Below are positions 10,230 to 17,645 of a DNA stretch of 27,913 bases, piece after piece. The notes beneath the pieces are model-generated. The model saw only the letters and a list, made by a program, of their open reading frames with translations, was not told where the DNA came from and made no database searches. The DNA lies in contig CBDUYD010000018.1 in NCBI GenBank assembly GCA_965371355.1, forward strand, positions 1-27,913, in the 5' to 3' direction. Numbering within the stretch: position 1 is the stretch's first letter; each line of letters begins with the position of its first letter. The DNA is from JASJHI01 sp965371355 (GTDB lineage Bacteria; Actinomycetota; Acidimicrobiia; Acidimicrobiales; Ilumatobacteraceae). The translations under genes and the position numbers were made by a program.

Positions 10230-10492
10230 AGTGGGTACTTCTCCTCATCAATGGATACCTGGAAAGACAGTGCCAGTAGTAGGTGCTGTGGATTGGGGAA
10301 AACCACGCGTTGGGGCAGCGTAGGGCGAAGATGGGCGTACACAGGGGATCTTCCGCCGTCCCCAGGTCGCGGCTTACATGTCTGTGGTTCGGTGGATGGC
10401 CACGCGAAATCCACCGCGGGGGACATCTTGTCCCCGCCGTGTCCCCCGCGCTGTGCCCACCCTTGATCGTCGAACTCGACATCGCGCACGGG
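10230..10492. other. dnaA-dnaN intergenic spacer, possible part of the origin
   Basis: In many Actinomycetota the replication origin lies between dnaA and dnaN, so this 263-bp spacer is a candidate. It has only weak DnaA-box-like sites: TGTGGATTG at 10287-10295 (two mismatches to TGTGGATAA), followed directly by GGGGAAAA, and TGTGGTTCG at 10383-10391. Two TAG triplets (TAGTAG) lie just left of the 10287 site, faintly like DnaA-trios. A perfect inverted repeat, GGGGACA-TCT-TGTCCCC, sits at 10419-10435. No long AT-rich unwinding element is apparent. The spacer should also hold the dnaN promoter. Confidence 0.4.
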
Positions 10493-11908
10493 TCAGGCTT
10501 TCAACTGCTGCAGCAGGTCGGTGACCTGGTCGTAGATCTGCTTGCGCTCACTCATCAGACGCTGGATCTTGTCGTTGGCGTGGATGACGGTCGTGTGGTC
10601 ACGACCACCGAACAGGCGGGCGATCGCCGGATAGCTGAGGTCGGTCAACTCCCGGAAGACGTACATCGCGATCTGTCGCGCGGTGACGAGTGGTCGCTGG
10701 CGACTCTTGCCCTTCAACGCCTCGACGTCGAACCTGAGAATGCCGGCGATGTCGGCGAGCAGTTCCTCGTCGGTGCGCACCTTGGGCTTGTTCTCAATGA
10801 GCAGGTCGGCGAGTTGGGCCTCGGCGAGTCCGGTCGTGATCGGCACGTGGTTGAGGCTCGCGTAGGCGGTGACGCGGATCAGCGCTCCTTCGAGTTCGCG
10901 GATGTTGGTGGAGATGTTGGTGGCGATGAACTCGAGTGTCCCGTTTGGGACATCGACCCGGTCACGCTCGGCCTTGTTGCGAAGGATCGCGAGACGCGTC
11001 TCGAGGTCGGGAGGCTGAATGTCGGTGATCAGCCCCCACTTGAACCGGCCGCGGAGTCGTTCCTCGAGTGTCGGGATCGCGTCGGGGACGCGGTCGGACG
11101 AGATCACGATCTGCTTGTTGGCACCGTGCAGCGAGTTGAACGTGTGGAAGAACTCCTCCTGGAGCCCCTCCTTGCCTTCGATGAACTGGATGTCGTCGAC
11201 CAGCAGGACGTCGACGTCGCGATATCGACGTCGCAGCGAGGCGGTCGTGTTCTGGCGGATCGCGTCGACGTACTCGTTGAGGAACGACTCGGTGGAGACG
11301 TACCGCACCTCGTAGTGCTGGTAGTTCGAGTGGACGTAGTGTCCGATCGCGTGGAGGAGATGGGTCTTGCCGAGCCCGGCCGAGCCGTAGATGAACAGTG
11401 GGTTGTAGCTGCGTGCCGGCGTTTCGGCGACGCGCAGCGCGGCGGCGAGAGCGAATTGGTTGGAGGCACCCTTGACGAACGTCTCGAACGTGTAGCGGGG
11501 ATTGAGCCCCGCTTCGGTGATCTGGTGGACCGAGTCGAGATCACCGGCGAACGGCTTGGGTGAATCGAAGTGCTCCGCAGCTTCGACGTCGGCTTCGACT
11601 TCGTGGGTCTGGATCGCGGGGGCGCCGGAATCGACCCGCGCTCCGACCGCCGTGCTCCTATCGGTCACGACGTCGATCTCGACGCGTCGATGTCCCTCGT
11701 CGACATCTTCGAGAGCGTCGGTCACCATCGGCATGTAGCGGGTCTGAATCCGATCGCGGACGTAGGTGCTCGGGGCGAGAAGGCGCAGCGTGTCGGTGTC
11801 GGCCTCGACCGGTACGACATCTTGGAAGGTGGAGAACCACACCGATTCTGCGAGCTGTGAGCGCAGTGCGAGCGTCACTTGCGTCCACAGGTCGTCGGCG
11901 TCACTCAA
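10493..11908 (-). CDS. dnaA: Chromosomal replication initiator protein DnaA
   Basis: AAA+ initiator that binds DnaA boxes and melts oriC. Domain I (residues 1 to about 85) begins SDADDLWTQV and contains WFSTFQDVVP; a variable acidic linker follows. Domain III has Walker A GSAGLGKTHLLHAIG and Walker B VDVLLVDDIQFIEGKE, and domain IV ends with the DnaA signature FGGRDHTTVIHANDKI that recognises DNA. The open frame extends upstream to 12277, but I place the start at the TTG at 11908 because GGAG lies 7 nt before it and the family similarity begins there; the result is 471 residues. Possible autoregulation: DnaA-box-like sites lie 29-60 bp upstream. Confidence 0.97.
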   Translation of the reverse strand: MSDADDLWTQVTLALRSQLAESVWFSTFQDVVPVEADTDTLRLLAPSTYVRDRIQTRYMPMVTDALEDVDEGHRRVEIDVVTDRSTAVGARVDSGAPAIQTHEVEADVEAAEHFDSPKPFAGDLDSVHQITEAGLNPRYTFETFVKGASNQFALAAALRVAETPARSYNPLFIYGSAGLGKTHLLHAIGHYVHSNYQHYEVRYVSTESFLNEYVDAIRQNTTASLRRRYRDVDVLLVDDIQFIEGKEGLQEEFFHTFNSLHGANKQIVISSDRVPDAIPTLEERLRGRFKWGLITDIQPPDLETRLAILRNKAERDRVDVPNGTLEFIATNISTNIRELEGALIRVTAYASLNHVPITTGLAEAQLADLLIENKPKVRTDEELLADIAGILRFDVEALKGKSRQRPLVTARQIAMYVFRELTDLSYPAIARLFGGRDHTTVIHANDKIQRLMSERKQIYDQVTDLLQQLKA

Positions 11909-11936
11909 CTTGATGCTCCGGTTCGTGTACAGGTGT

Positions 11937-11969
11937 TCGTCCACATGCTTGTCCACATGATGTGGACAT
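11937..11969. promoter_or_regulatory. Cluster of three DnaA-box-like sites including a 17-bp inverted repeat
   Basis: GTCCACAT-G-ATGTGGAC at 11951-11967 is a perfect inverted repeat formed by two back-to-back DnaA boxes, with a third direct copy starting at 11937. All three are spaced 12 bp apart, near one helical turn. They sit 29-61 bp before the dnaA start codon and could serve both initiation and repression of dnaA by its product. Confidence 0.65.
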
Positions 11970-12122
11970 CCCTGGGTGAAACGCGAGTTTTCGACGCTAT
12001 CACGTTGGGTCGATGACCCGAACATCCTCACGAAGACCATCGATACGCTGGCCAAACGCGCGATATCGCGAGGTGTGGGTAACTTACGTTCGTGTAGTTC
12101 AGCACGGTCCGTGGTGTGGTGG

Positions 12123-12152
12123 TTGGGAGTTGAGGCGAGTAACCCGTAGCAT
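12123..12152 (+). promoter_or_regulatory. Possible promoter of the rpmH operon
   Basis: TTGGGA (12123-12128) and TAGCAT (12147-12152) are 18 bp apart, resembling -35 and -10 elements of the housekeeping sigma factor, about 78 bp before the rpmH start. By-eye match only. Confidence 0.3.
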
Positions 12153-12229
12153 TGGCGGGTCGGGTCCCGCGATGACCCATCGTGCCGAAATCCCGGTCCC
12201 GACGTTGCATCGAACCTCCGGAGATCGCC

Positions 12230-12364
12230 GTGAAGCGCACTTATCAACCGAACAACCGACGTAGGGCCCGCAAGCACGGCTTCCGCGCGAGGATGAGCAC
12301 CCGCGGCGGCCGAGCCGTTCTCAAGTCCCGTCGCGCCAAGGGCCGCGCCCGCCTGTCGGCTTGA
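12230..12364 (+). CDS. rpmH: 50S ribosomal protein L34
   Basis: A 44-residue, strongly basic protein with the full family sequence pattern: VKRTYQPNNRRRARKHGFR, then MSTRGGRAVLKSRRAKGR. The GTG start at 12230 gives exactly the normal length and is preceded by GGAG 7 nt upstream. Its stop overlaps the rnpA start (TTGA), the usual coupling between L34 and the RNase P protein. Confidence 0.97.
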   Translation: MKRTYQPNNRRRARKHGFRARMSTRGGRAVLKSRRAKGRARLSA

Positions 12365-12699
12365 TCGATCGGGTCCGTGACCGCCGCACGTTCGCTCGTC
12401 TGAGACGAGCAGGTACCAAGGTCCGGACCGATCCGCTGTGGTGTTGGTTCGTCGACGATCAGATGGTAAGACCGCCCCAGGTGGCGTTCGCGCTCAATCG
12501 CGCAATCGGCAATGCCGTGACGCGCAATCGGCTCCGTCGGAGGTTGCGGGCGATCCTGAACGATATCGACGTCCCTCCGGGGATCTTCCTGATCGGCGCA
12601 ACCCGCGACGCGTGCGAACTGACGTACGTCGAACTGAAGGTGACGACCACTTCGTTGCTGACCAGAGCGGTCGACCGGTCGGCGCGCAGAGTCACATGA
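12361..12699 (+). CDS. rnpA: Ribonuclease P protein component
   Basis: Protein subunit that helps the RNase P RNA bind precursor tRNA. The 112-residue product has the RNR motif region (AIGNAVTRNRLRRRLRAIL) and the FALNRAIGNA strand, both typical. The start is the TTG at 12361, overlapping the rpmH stop by 4 nt; no other start keeps the conserved N-terminal RDRRTFARLRRAG. The stop overlaps the yidD start by 4 nt (ATGA). The N-terminus is short and its aromatic positions are less obvious than in well-studied members. Confidence 0.93.
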   Translation: MIDRVRDRRTFARLRRAGTKVRTDPLWCWFVDDQMVRPPQVAFALNRAIGNAVTRNRLRRRLRAILNDIDVPPGIFLIGATRDACELTYVELKVTTTSLLTRAVDRSARRVT

Positions 12700-12992
12700 T
12701 GAGAGCACCCGATCGCCCGCAGCCGGCGTGGTTTCAACGTCGCCTGCTCGCCGCGATCGACTGGTATCAACACGTGCGCGAGGGTCGACCGTCGCCGTGC
12801 CGTTTCTATCCGTCGTGTTCGGCGTACGCCCACGAGTCGCTGCTCGTGCACGGTGCCGCGCGCGGCGGTTGGCTGACCGTGCGGCGGTTGCTCCGCTGCC
12901 GTCCCTTCGGTCCGTCCGGATTCGATCCGGTACCGCCCTCCGACCTCGAACGAACCAAGACCGTGCGCCGACTGGTCGTACAGAAAGTCTGA
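12696..12992 (+). CDS. yidD: Membrane protein insertion efficiency factor YidD
   Basis: A 98-residue member of the YidD family (formerly DUF37). The diagnostic stretch is PCRFYPSCSAYAHESLLVHG followed by GWLTVRRLLRCRPFGPSGFDPVP, including the paired Cys residues. It acts with YidC at the inner face of the membrane; the exact role is not settled. The ATG at 12696 overlaps the rnpA stop, and a second ATG follows immediately. yidC begins 3 nt after its stop, so the three genes are probably translated together. Confidence 0.95.
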   Translation: MMRAPDRPQPAWFQRRLLAAIDWYQHVREGRPSPCRFYPSCSAYAHESLLVHGAARGGWLTVRRLLRCRPFGPSGFDPVPPSDLERTKTVRRLVVQKV

Positions 12993-12995
12993 TCG

Positions 12996-14108
12996 ATGTT
13001 CGAGATCCCCGCCGAACTCTTGTCCTGGTTCTACGGACTGACCAGCAGCTACATCGCGGCGATCGCCCTGATCGCGATCGTCGTGATGGCGATCACCACC
13101 CCACTCACGTTGAAGAGCACCAAGGGCATGCTCGAGATGCAGCGGGTCGCGCCCGAGATGCGCAAGCTGCAGAACGAGTATCGCAACGACAAGCAGAAGC
13201 TCAACGAAGAGATGATGAAGCTCTATCAGGAGCACAAGGTCAATCCGATGTCCTCGTGTCTCCCGGTGGCGGCGCAGATGCCGATCTTCCTCATCATGTT
13301 CCGGGTCTTGCGCGGACTGGTCTATCAACCACGCGGTTCTGCGCTACCGGTGGCACAGTCCGTCCTGCGGGCGTTCGGCGATGACGAGGCGGCGCTCGAC
13401 CCCGGCTTCATCCCCCGCTACCTGGGTACCGACTCGGCGCTGTACGAGGCCCTGTTCGGCGAGCACGAGATGATCTCTCTCGGACTCGACCTGTCGCGAT
13501 CGGCGTTCGAGGCGATAACGGACGGTTTCGGTGAGGGGATCATCTACGCCCTGCTCGTCGTGTTCCTCGGTGCGCTCTACTTCGGCCAGCAGCGGATGGT
13601 GGCCGCGCGGGCGAGCGTGAGCCCGACGATGTCACCGAGCCAGCAGAAGATGATGCAGTACCTGCCGGTGTTTTTCGCCATCTTCCAGGTGTTCTTCCTG
13701 GCGGCGCTGGTCGTCTACTACATCTTCCAGACGTTGATGAGGATCGCGCAGCAGTTCTACATCACCAAGGCGTTCTACGGTCACGAGGACGCGCTCGGTC
13801 GTCAAGCTCAGCGCGCCGGCGAAGCCGCGCGTGAAGAGGCGAAGAAGAGCGGTGAGTCGGGTGGGCTGTTCGCACAGGCCAAACGCGACTTGAGCGCAGG
13901 GCGCGGGAACGGTAGCGACAGCAAGAACGCAAAGGATGGCAAGGACTCGGGGGCGAAGCGCGAGATCGCCAACAAGCGCGTGACCCCGACGAAGAAGCAG
14001 GCCGTGGAGTCGACGGGGAAGGGTCGTCCCACGCCATCGCGCAAGGACGCACAAGCCAACAAGAACCGCTCGTCGAGACCCAAGACGGGCGGGAAGAAAC
14101 GTCGTTAG
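12996..14108 (+). CDS. yidC: Membrane protein insertase YidC/Oxa1
   Basis: A 370-residue insertase of the short Gram-positive type. After a first membrane segment (about residues 17-38, SYIAAIALIAIVVMAITTPLTL), the charged coiled hairpin MLEMQRVAPEMRKLQ leads to the conserved core with SSCLPVAAQMPIFLIMFRVLRGLVY. Further helices lie at about 183-202 and 220-250 (YLPVFFAIFQVFFLAALVV). The last 110 residues are a Lys/Arg-rich, repetitive tail likely to contact ribosomes. No lipobox or cleavable signal with Cys is seen. The ATG is 3 nt after yidD. Confidence 0.96.
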   Translation: MFEIPAELLSWFYGLTSSYIAAIALIAIVVMAITTPLTLKSTKGMLEMQRVAPEMRKLQNEYRNDKQKLNEEMMKLYQEHKVNPMSSCLPVAAQMPIFLIMFRVLRGLVYQPRGSALPVAQSVLRAFGDDEAALDPGFIPRYLGTDSALYEALFGEHEMISLGLDLSRSAFEAITDGFGEGIIYALLVVFLGALYFGQQRMVAARASVSPTMSPSQQKMMQYLPVFFAIFQVFFLAALVVYYIFQTLMRIAQQFYITKAFYGHEDALGRQAQRAGEAAREEAKKSGESGGLFAQAKRDLSAGRGNGSDSKNAKDGKDSGAKREIANKRVTPTKKQAVESTGKGRPTPSRKDAQANKNRSSRPKTGGKKRR

Positions 14109-14138
14109 CGCGAGATGAAGCGCGCGTCGTTCGACGTG

Positions 14139-14161
14139 CCCGGCCCAATCGTGGCCGGGCC
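14139..14161 (+). other. Perfect GC-rich hairpin between yidC and jag
   Basis: GCCCGGCC and GGCCGGGC flank the 7-nt loop CAATCGT, giving an 8-bp perfect stem. It ends 4 nt before the AGGAGG of jag and has no T tract, so it is more likely an mRNA structure affecting stability, partial termination or translation of jag than a strong terminator. Confidence 0.6.
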
Positions 14162-14175
14162 TACGAGGAGGAAAT

Positions 14176-15066
14176 ATGGAATGGGTGGAAACAACCGCGA
14201 AGACGATCGATGGGGCGCGAGACATCGCGCTCGATCAACTCGGTATCGCCGCCGACGAGGCTGAGATCGAGATCATCGAGGAACCCAAGGCCGGCCTCTT
14301 TGGTCGGATGCGGGGTGAGGCACGAGTCCGCGCCCGCATCAAGCCGACACCGGTGCGGGCCAAGCAGGAGCGCCGTCGTCGCCCCCGTGGCGAAAAGGCG
14401 AGCGGGAACGCCGATGGTGGCCAGAAGTCGGCCGATGGCGACAAGACGAGTAGCGGTCGGCAGCAGACGCCGTCCGGCGGCGATGCCGGCGAGCAGCGTG
14501 ATGACCGAGCTGTTCGAGACGACCGCTCGCAGAAACGTGAGAACCAGACCAGGAAGAAGGAAGAGACGATGTCGAATGACGATGTGAGCCTAGAGCGTGA
14601 TGAAGTGAGTCCTCAGGAGGTGGGTGATGCCGCTGTCGCCTTCATGGATGGCCTGACGTCGGCATTCGGTCTGTCGGGGTCGGCAACGCTGACGATCGAG
14701 GGCACCGAACTGGATGTGGCGGTGGCCGGTGATGAACTAGGGCTGCTCGTCGGCTCTGCTGGCCGGACACTCAATGCGATTCAGGATCTGGTTCGTGTCA
14801 GTGCCCAGCGCCGCCTCGGCGATCATGAGACGCGGCTGCGGATCGACGTGGCGGGCTATCGGGAGCGGCGCCGAGATGCGCTCGCCGATTTCGCCCGAGG
14901 GGTCGCCGACGAGGTTCGGTCCTCCGGCTCGGCACGGTCGATGGAGCCGATGAACTCGGCCGATCGCAAGGTGATCCACGACGTCCTGAACGACGAGGAT
15001 GGAGTGGAGTCGCGCTCCGAGGGCGAGGATCCGGATCGCCGGATCGTTGTGGTGCCCTCCGAGTGA
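14176..15066 (+). CDS. jag: RNA-binding protein Jag/KhpB
   Basis: Three parts are visible in the 296-residue product: a Jag-N domain (about residues 1-52, KAGLFGRMRGEARVRARI), a hydrophilic low-complexity linker (about 55-145), a KH domain (about 150-225, with LLVGSAGRTLNAIQDLVRV) and an R3H domain to the end (MNSADRKVIHDVL). The family binds RNA with the partner KhpA and influences cell wall synthesis and division in Gram-positive bacteria. The ATG follows a clear AGGAGG (14166-14171) with 4 nt spacing. It follows yidC as in most Gram-positive genomes. The KH part GLLVGSAGRTLNAIQ keeps a GxxG-like loop. Confidence 0.93.
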   Translation: MEWVETTAKTIDGARDIALDQLGIAADEAEIEIIEEPKAGLFGRMRGEARVRARIKPTPVRAKQERRRRPRGEKASGNADGGQKSADGDKTSSGRQQTPSGGDAGEQRDDRAVRDDRSQKRENQTRKKEETMSNDDVSLERDEVSPQEVGDAAVAFMDGLTSAFGLSGSATLTIEGTELDVAVAGDELGLLVGSAGRTLNAIQDLVRVSAQRRLGDHETRLRIDVAGYRERRRDALADFARGVADEVRSSGSARSMEPMNSADRKVIHDVLNDEDGVESRSEGEDPDRRIVVVPSE

Positions 15067-15121
15067 GCACCCGCGGCACCAGCGAGGCCCGACATACCGA
15101 CCCCTGACATACTGACACTCG

Positions 15122-15661
15122 ATGGAGACGTCGAGGGTGTTGCACGAGGCGCTGGGCGACGCCCAACGCCTCGGCTTCTTGGGCGCTCGACCGATCGACG
15201 AGGTAATCGAACATGCCCGCGGGTTCGTCGATGCCCTTGATTCGATCGAGGGCTCGATCGTCGATCTGGGCACCGGCGGAGGAGTCCCGGGGCTGGTCAT
15301 CGCCCATGACCGCTCCGACCTCCACGTGACGCTGATCGATCGCCGTACCAAACGCACCGACTTTCTGGAGCGGGTGGTCAGCCGGCTCGGTTGGGCCGAA
15401 CGTGTCGAGGTCATCGCTGGCGACGCCGAACGTGTCGCGGTCGAGCAGCAGTCGCGATTCGATGCGGTGGTAGCGCGTGGGTTCGGGCCACCCGAGGAAA
15501 CCCTCGAGTTGGCCATCAGGCTGGTGCGGCCGGGCGGCACGATCGTGATCAGCGAACCTCCGGAGGGGGATCGCTGGGTGCACGTTTCCCCCGTGCGGTC
15601 TGGTGTCGTCAATCGCGACACCACCACTTCCGGAGTAGCGAGATTCACCGTTCGCGGCTGA
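15122..15661 (+). CDS. rsmG: 16S rRNA (guanine527-N7)-methyltransferase RsmG (GidB)
   Basis: A 179-residue SAM-dependent methyltransferase. Motif I is VDLGTGGGVPGLVIA (about residues 47-61), followed by VTLIDRRTKRTDFLERVV and the catalytic region AVVARGFGPPEETLELA. The family methylates G527 of 16S rRNA; loss causes low-level streptomycin resistance. It lacks the C-terminal extra residues of some members. The ATG at 15122 has no clear ribosome-binding site and lies 55 bp after jag. Its position between jag and parA is the conserved one. Confidence 0.94.
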   Translation: METSRVLHEALGDAQRLGFLGARPIDEVIEHARGFVDALDSIEGSIVDLGTGGGVPGLVIAHDRSDLHVTLIDRRTKRTDFLERVVSRLGWAERVEVIAGDAERVAVEQQSRFDAVVARGFGPPEETLELAIRLVRPGGTIVISEPPEGDRWVHVSPVRSGVVNRDTTTSGVARFTVRG

Positions 15662-15725
15662 CCAACGGTCGCCATTCCATGGGAGAATGCCGCGCGTACC
15701 CGCTGGTCAGGGCCTCGCGGACAAT

Positions 15726-15739
15726 GTTTCACGTGGAAC
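15726..15739. promoter_or_regulatory. parS site (one mismatch)
   Basis: GTTTCACGTGGAAC differs from the palindromic ParB target GTTTCACGTGAAAC at one position. It lies 37 bp to the left of a perfect copy, upstream of parA. Confidence 0.85.
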
Positions 15740-15775
15740 GTGCATTCCGTCTTGGCGGTACGGGTGGCGGGACTC

Positions 15776-15789
15776 GTTTCACGTGAAAC
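15776..15789. promoter_or_regulatory. parS site (perfect)
   Basis: GTTTCACGTGAAAC is the exact 14-bp palindrome bound by ParB. It is 88 bp before the parA start and about 3.9 kb from dnaA, where origin-proximal parS sites normally occur; it may also let ParB regulate parAB. Confidence 0.95.
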
Positions 15790-15877
15790 ACGATGCAAAT
15801 GCTTGAATCCGAAGATTGAATCAGGCAGAGTTGTGCAGATTCCTCGCCGACCACCGTCGCGAGTAGTAGGAGGCCGT

Positions 15878-16741
15878 GTGCCAGAGACTGAAGCGCCAGA
15901 GATCGAAATACCAGAGATCGAGGTGGTCGAATCGGTCGCGGAGTCGACCGATGAGTCACCGAAGGCCGGACGCCCGCTCCCGCGAATCCTCGCCGTCGCC
16001 AACCAGAAGGGTGGTGTCGGGAAGACGACGACGACCGTCAATCTGGGCGCGTCACTCGCCGAACTCGGTCTCCGTACCCTCGTCATCGACCTCGACCCGC
16101 AGGGCAATGCCTCGACGGGCTTGGGTATCGAGAATCGTGGCCTCGAACTGTCGATGTACCACGTCCTGATGCACGAGGAGCCACTCGAGAACGTTGTCGA
16201 GCCGACAGATGTCAAGCACCTGTTCGTGGCGCCGGCCTCGCTCGATCTCGCGGGTGCAGAGATCGAACTCGTGCCCGCGTTCAGTCGAGAGCAGCGACTG
16301 AAGCGCGCGATCGAGGCGGTCCTCGATGACTACGACTACGTGCTGATCGACTGTCCCCCGTCGTTGGGTCTCCTCACGGTCAACGGGCTGGCGGCTGCCG
16401 ATGAGGTGCTCGTGCCGATCCAGTGTGAGTACTACGCCCTCGAGGGACTGGGCCAACTGCTGCGCAATGTCGACCTGGTCAAGCGGAACCTGAATCCGAC
16501 GCTCGACTTGAGCACGATCCTGCTCGTGATGTACGACGCGCGCACCAAACTCGCCGACCAGGTGGCCACAGAGGTGCGCGAGCACTTCGGCGAGAAGGTG
16601 CTGCGTTCCGTCATACCCCGCACGGTCCGGCTCTCGGAGGCCCCGTCGTTCGGGCAGCCGATCAACACCTTTGATCCTCGATCGCGCGGCGCCCTGGCGT
16701 ACCGCGACGCGGCCAAAGAGGTGCACGATGCCGCGTCGTAG
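15878..16741 (+). CDS. parA: Chromosome partitioning ATPase ParA
   Basis: A 287-residue ParA/Soj-type ATPase. The deviant Walker A is KGGVGKTTTTVNLGASLAE (about residues 42-60), the A' motif is VIDLDPQGNAST, and Walker B is YVLIDCPPSLGLL. It uses ATP-dependent DNA binding and ParB stimulation to move origins. I put the start at the GTG at 15878 because AGGAGG (15868-15873) sits 4 nt before it; the frame is open further upstream across both parS sites, but that part is not conserved. The first 40 residues are an acidic extension with a repeated EIEIPEIE pattern. parB overlaps its 3' end by 14 nt. Confidence 0.95.
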   Translation: MPETEAPEIEIPEIEVVESVAESTDESPKAGRPLPRILAVANQKGGVGKTTTTVNLGASLAELGLRTLVIDLDPQGNASTGLGIENRGLELSMYHVLMHEEPLENVVEPTDVKHLFVAPASLDLAGAEIELVPAFSREQRLKRAIEAVLDDYDYVLIDCPPSLGLLTVNGLAAADEVLVPIQCEYYALEGLGQLLRNVDLVKRNLNPTLDLSTILLVMYDARTKLADQVATEVREHFGEKVLRSVIPRTVRLSEAPSFGQPINTFDPRSRGALAYRDAAKEVHDAAS

Positions 16742-17645
16742 CGGACTCGGCAAGGGCCTCGATTCGCTGATCCCGGCCGTCGAGACCACGGATCTCGATG
16801 GTCGCGGTGCGACCCTGCTCGAGATCCCCACCTCGGCGGTATCTCCCAATCCTCACCAGCCGCGGGTGCACTTCGACGAGGAAGGGCTTGTCGAGTTGGC
16901 GGCCTCGATCGCCGCGATGGGGGTGTTGCAGCCGGTCCTCGTCCGTCCCCTCGACGAGGGGAACTACGAACTGATCGCCGGCGAACGCCGATGGCGGGCG
17001 GCGAAGCGAGCCGGGCTCACCACGATTCCGGCGGTGGTCCGCTTCTCCGACGATGAGGGGTCGATCGAACAGGCGTTGGTCGAGAACCTCCACCGGGAGG
17101 ATCTCACGCCATTGGAGGAAGCGGCGGCCTACCAGCAACTGCTCGAGGATTTCGACTTGACCCACGAAGTGCTCTCCAAGCGGATCGGCAAGAGCCGTTC
17201 GGCGATCACCAACACGATCAGGCTGCTCGGTCTGCCACCCGCCGTGCAGCGACTGCTCGCCGATGGCCAGTTGTCCGCCGGACATGCGCGGGCACTGCTG
17301 TCGACGCCAGACCGCAAGCGCCAGGAGGAATTGGCCCGAACGGCCGTGGTCGAGGGCTGGTCGGTGCGCCAGGTCGAGGTTGCGGTTCGCGGCGATGCGA
17401 CCGGCGGCACCGATCAGCCGACACTCGGTGAAGGTAACGGTAGCGGGGGAGGGGCGATCGACGGAGCGGGCCTCACGCCGGCGACCAAGTTGCGCCCGCC
17501 CGGACTGCTCGAACTCGAGAACCTCCTCGCCGAGCACCTCGAGACACGCGTCAAGGTACAGATGGGCGCCAAGCGCGGTCGCGTCACCGTCGAGTTCGCC
17601 GACCTCGAGGATCTCGAGCGCCTCTACCGGCGGATGGCGGGCTGA
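16728..17645 (+). CDS. parB: Chromosome partitioning protein ParB
   Basis: A 305-residue ParB. Beginning with RRSGLGKGLDSLIP (the ParA-stimulating N-terminal peptide), it has the CTP-binding region with NPHQPR, GERRWRAAKRAG and ENLHREDLTPLEEA, then the helix-turn-helix LSKRIGKSRSAITNTIRLL that reads parS, and a C-terminal dimerisation segment ending ADLEDLERLYRRM. The ATG at 16728 has GAGG 7 nt upstream and gives the normal length. It overlaps parA, and the parS targets are 1 kb upstream. Confidence 0.97.
   Translation: MPRRSGLGKGLDSLIPAVETTDLDGRGATLLEIPTSAVSPNPHQPRVHFDEEGLVELAASIAAMGVLQPVLVRPLDEGNYELIAGERRWRAAKRAGLTTIPAVVRFSDDEGSIEQALVENLHREDLTPLEEAAAYQQLLEDFDLTHEVLSKRIGKSRSAITNTIRLLGLPPAVQRLLADGQLSAGHARALLSTPDRKRQEELARTAVVEGWSVRQVEVAVRGDATGGTDQPTLGEGNGSGGGAIDGAGLTPATKLRPPGLLELENLLAEHLETRVKVQMGAKRGRVTVEFADLEDLERLYRRMAG

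Larger units (their letters stand above)
11909..12229. other. dnaA-rpmH divergent spacer, candidate oriC / dnaA control region
   Basis: This 321-bp spacer is where gene direction switches. Near dnaA it holds three DnaA-box-like 9-mers at 12-bp pitch: TCGTCCACA (11937-11945), TTGTCCACA (11949-11957, matching the GC-rich actinobacterial form) and, inverted, ATGTCCACA (11961-11969). Further right are a palindrome CGCGATATCGCG (12059-12070) and a possible rpmH promoter. No strongly AT-rich block is seen. Whether the true origin is here, in the dnaA-dnaN spacer, or across both, cannot be decided by eye. Confidence 0.5.

Noticed and set aside
10283..11563. Long plus-strand open frame opposite dnaA
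   Set aside because: Shadow of dnaA on the other strand; no motif and no ribosome-binding site.
11909..12277. Upstream extension of dnaA to 12277
   Set aside because: Family similarity and the Shine-Dalgarno site both point to the TTG at 11908; the extension crosses the DnaA-box cluster.
15740..15877. Upstream extension of parA through the parS sites
   Set aside because: Not conserved text, includes the palindromic parS as codons, and a strong AGGAGG marks the GTG at 15878.
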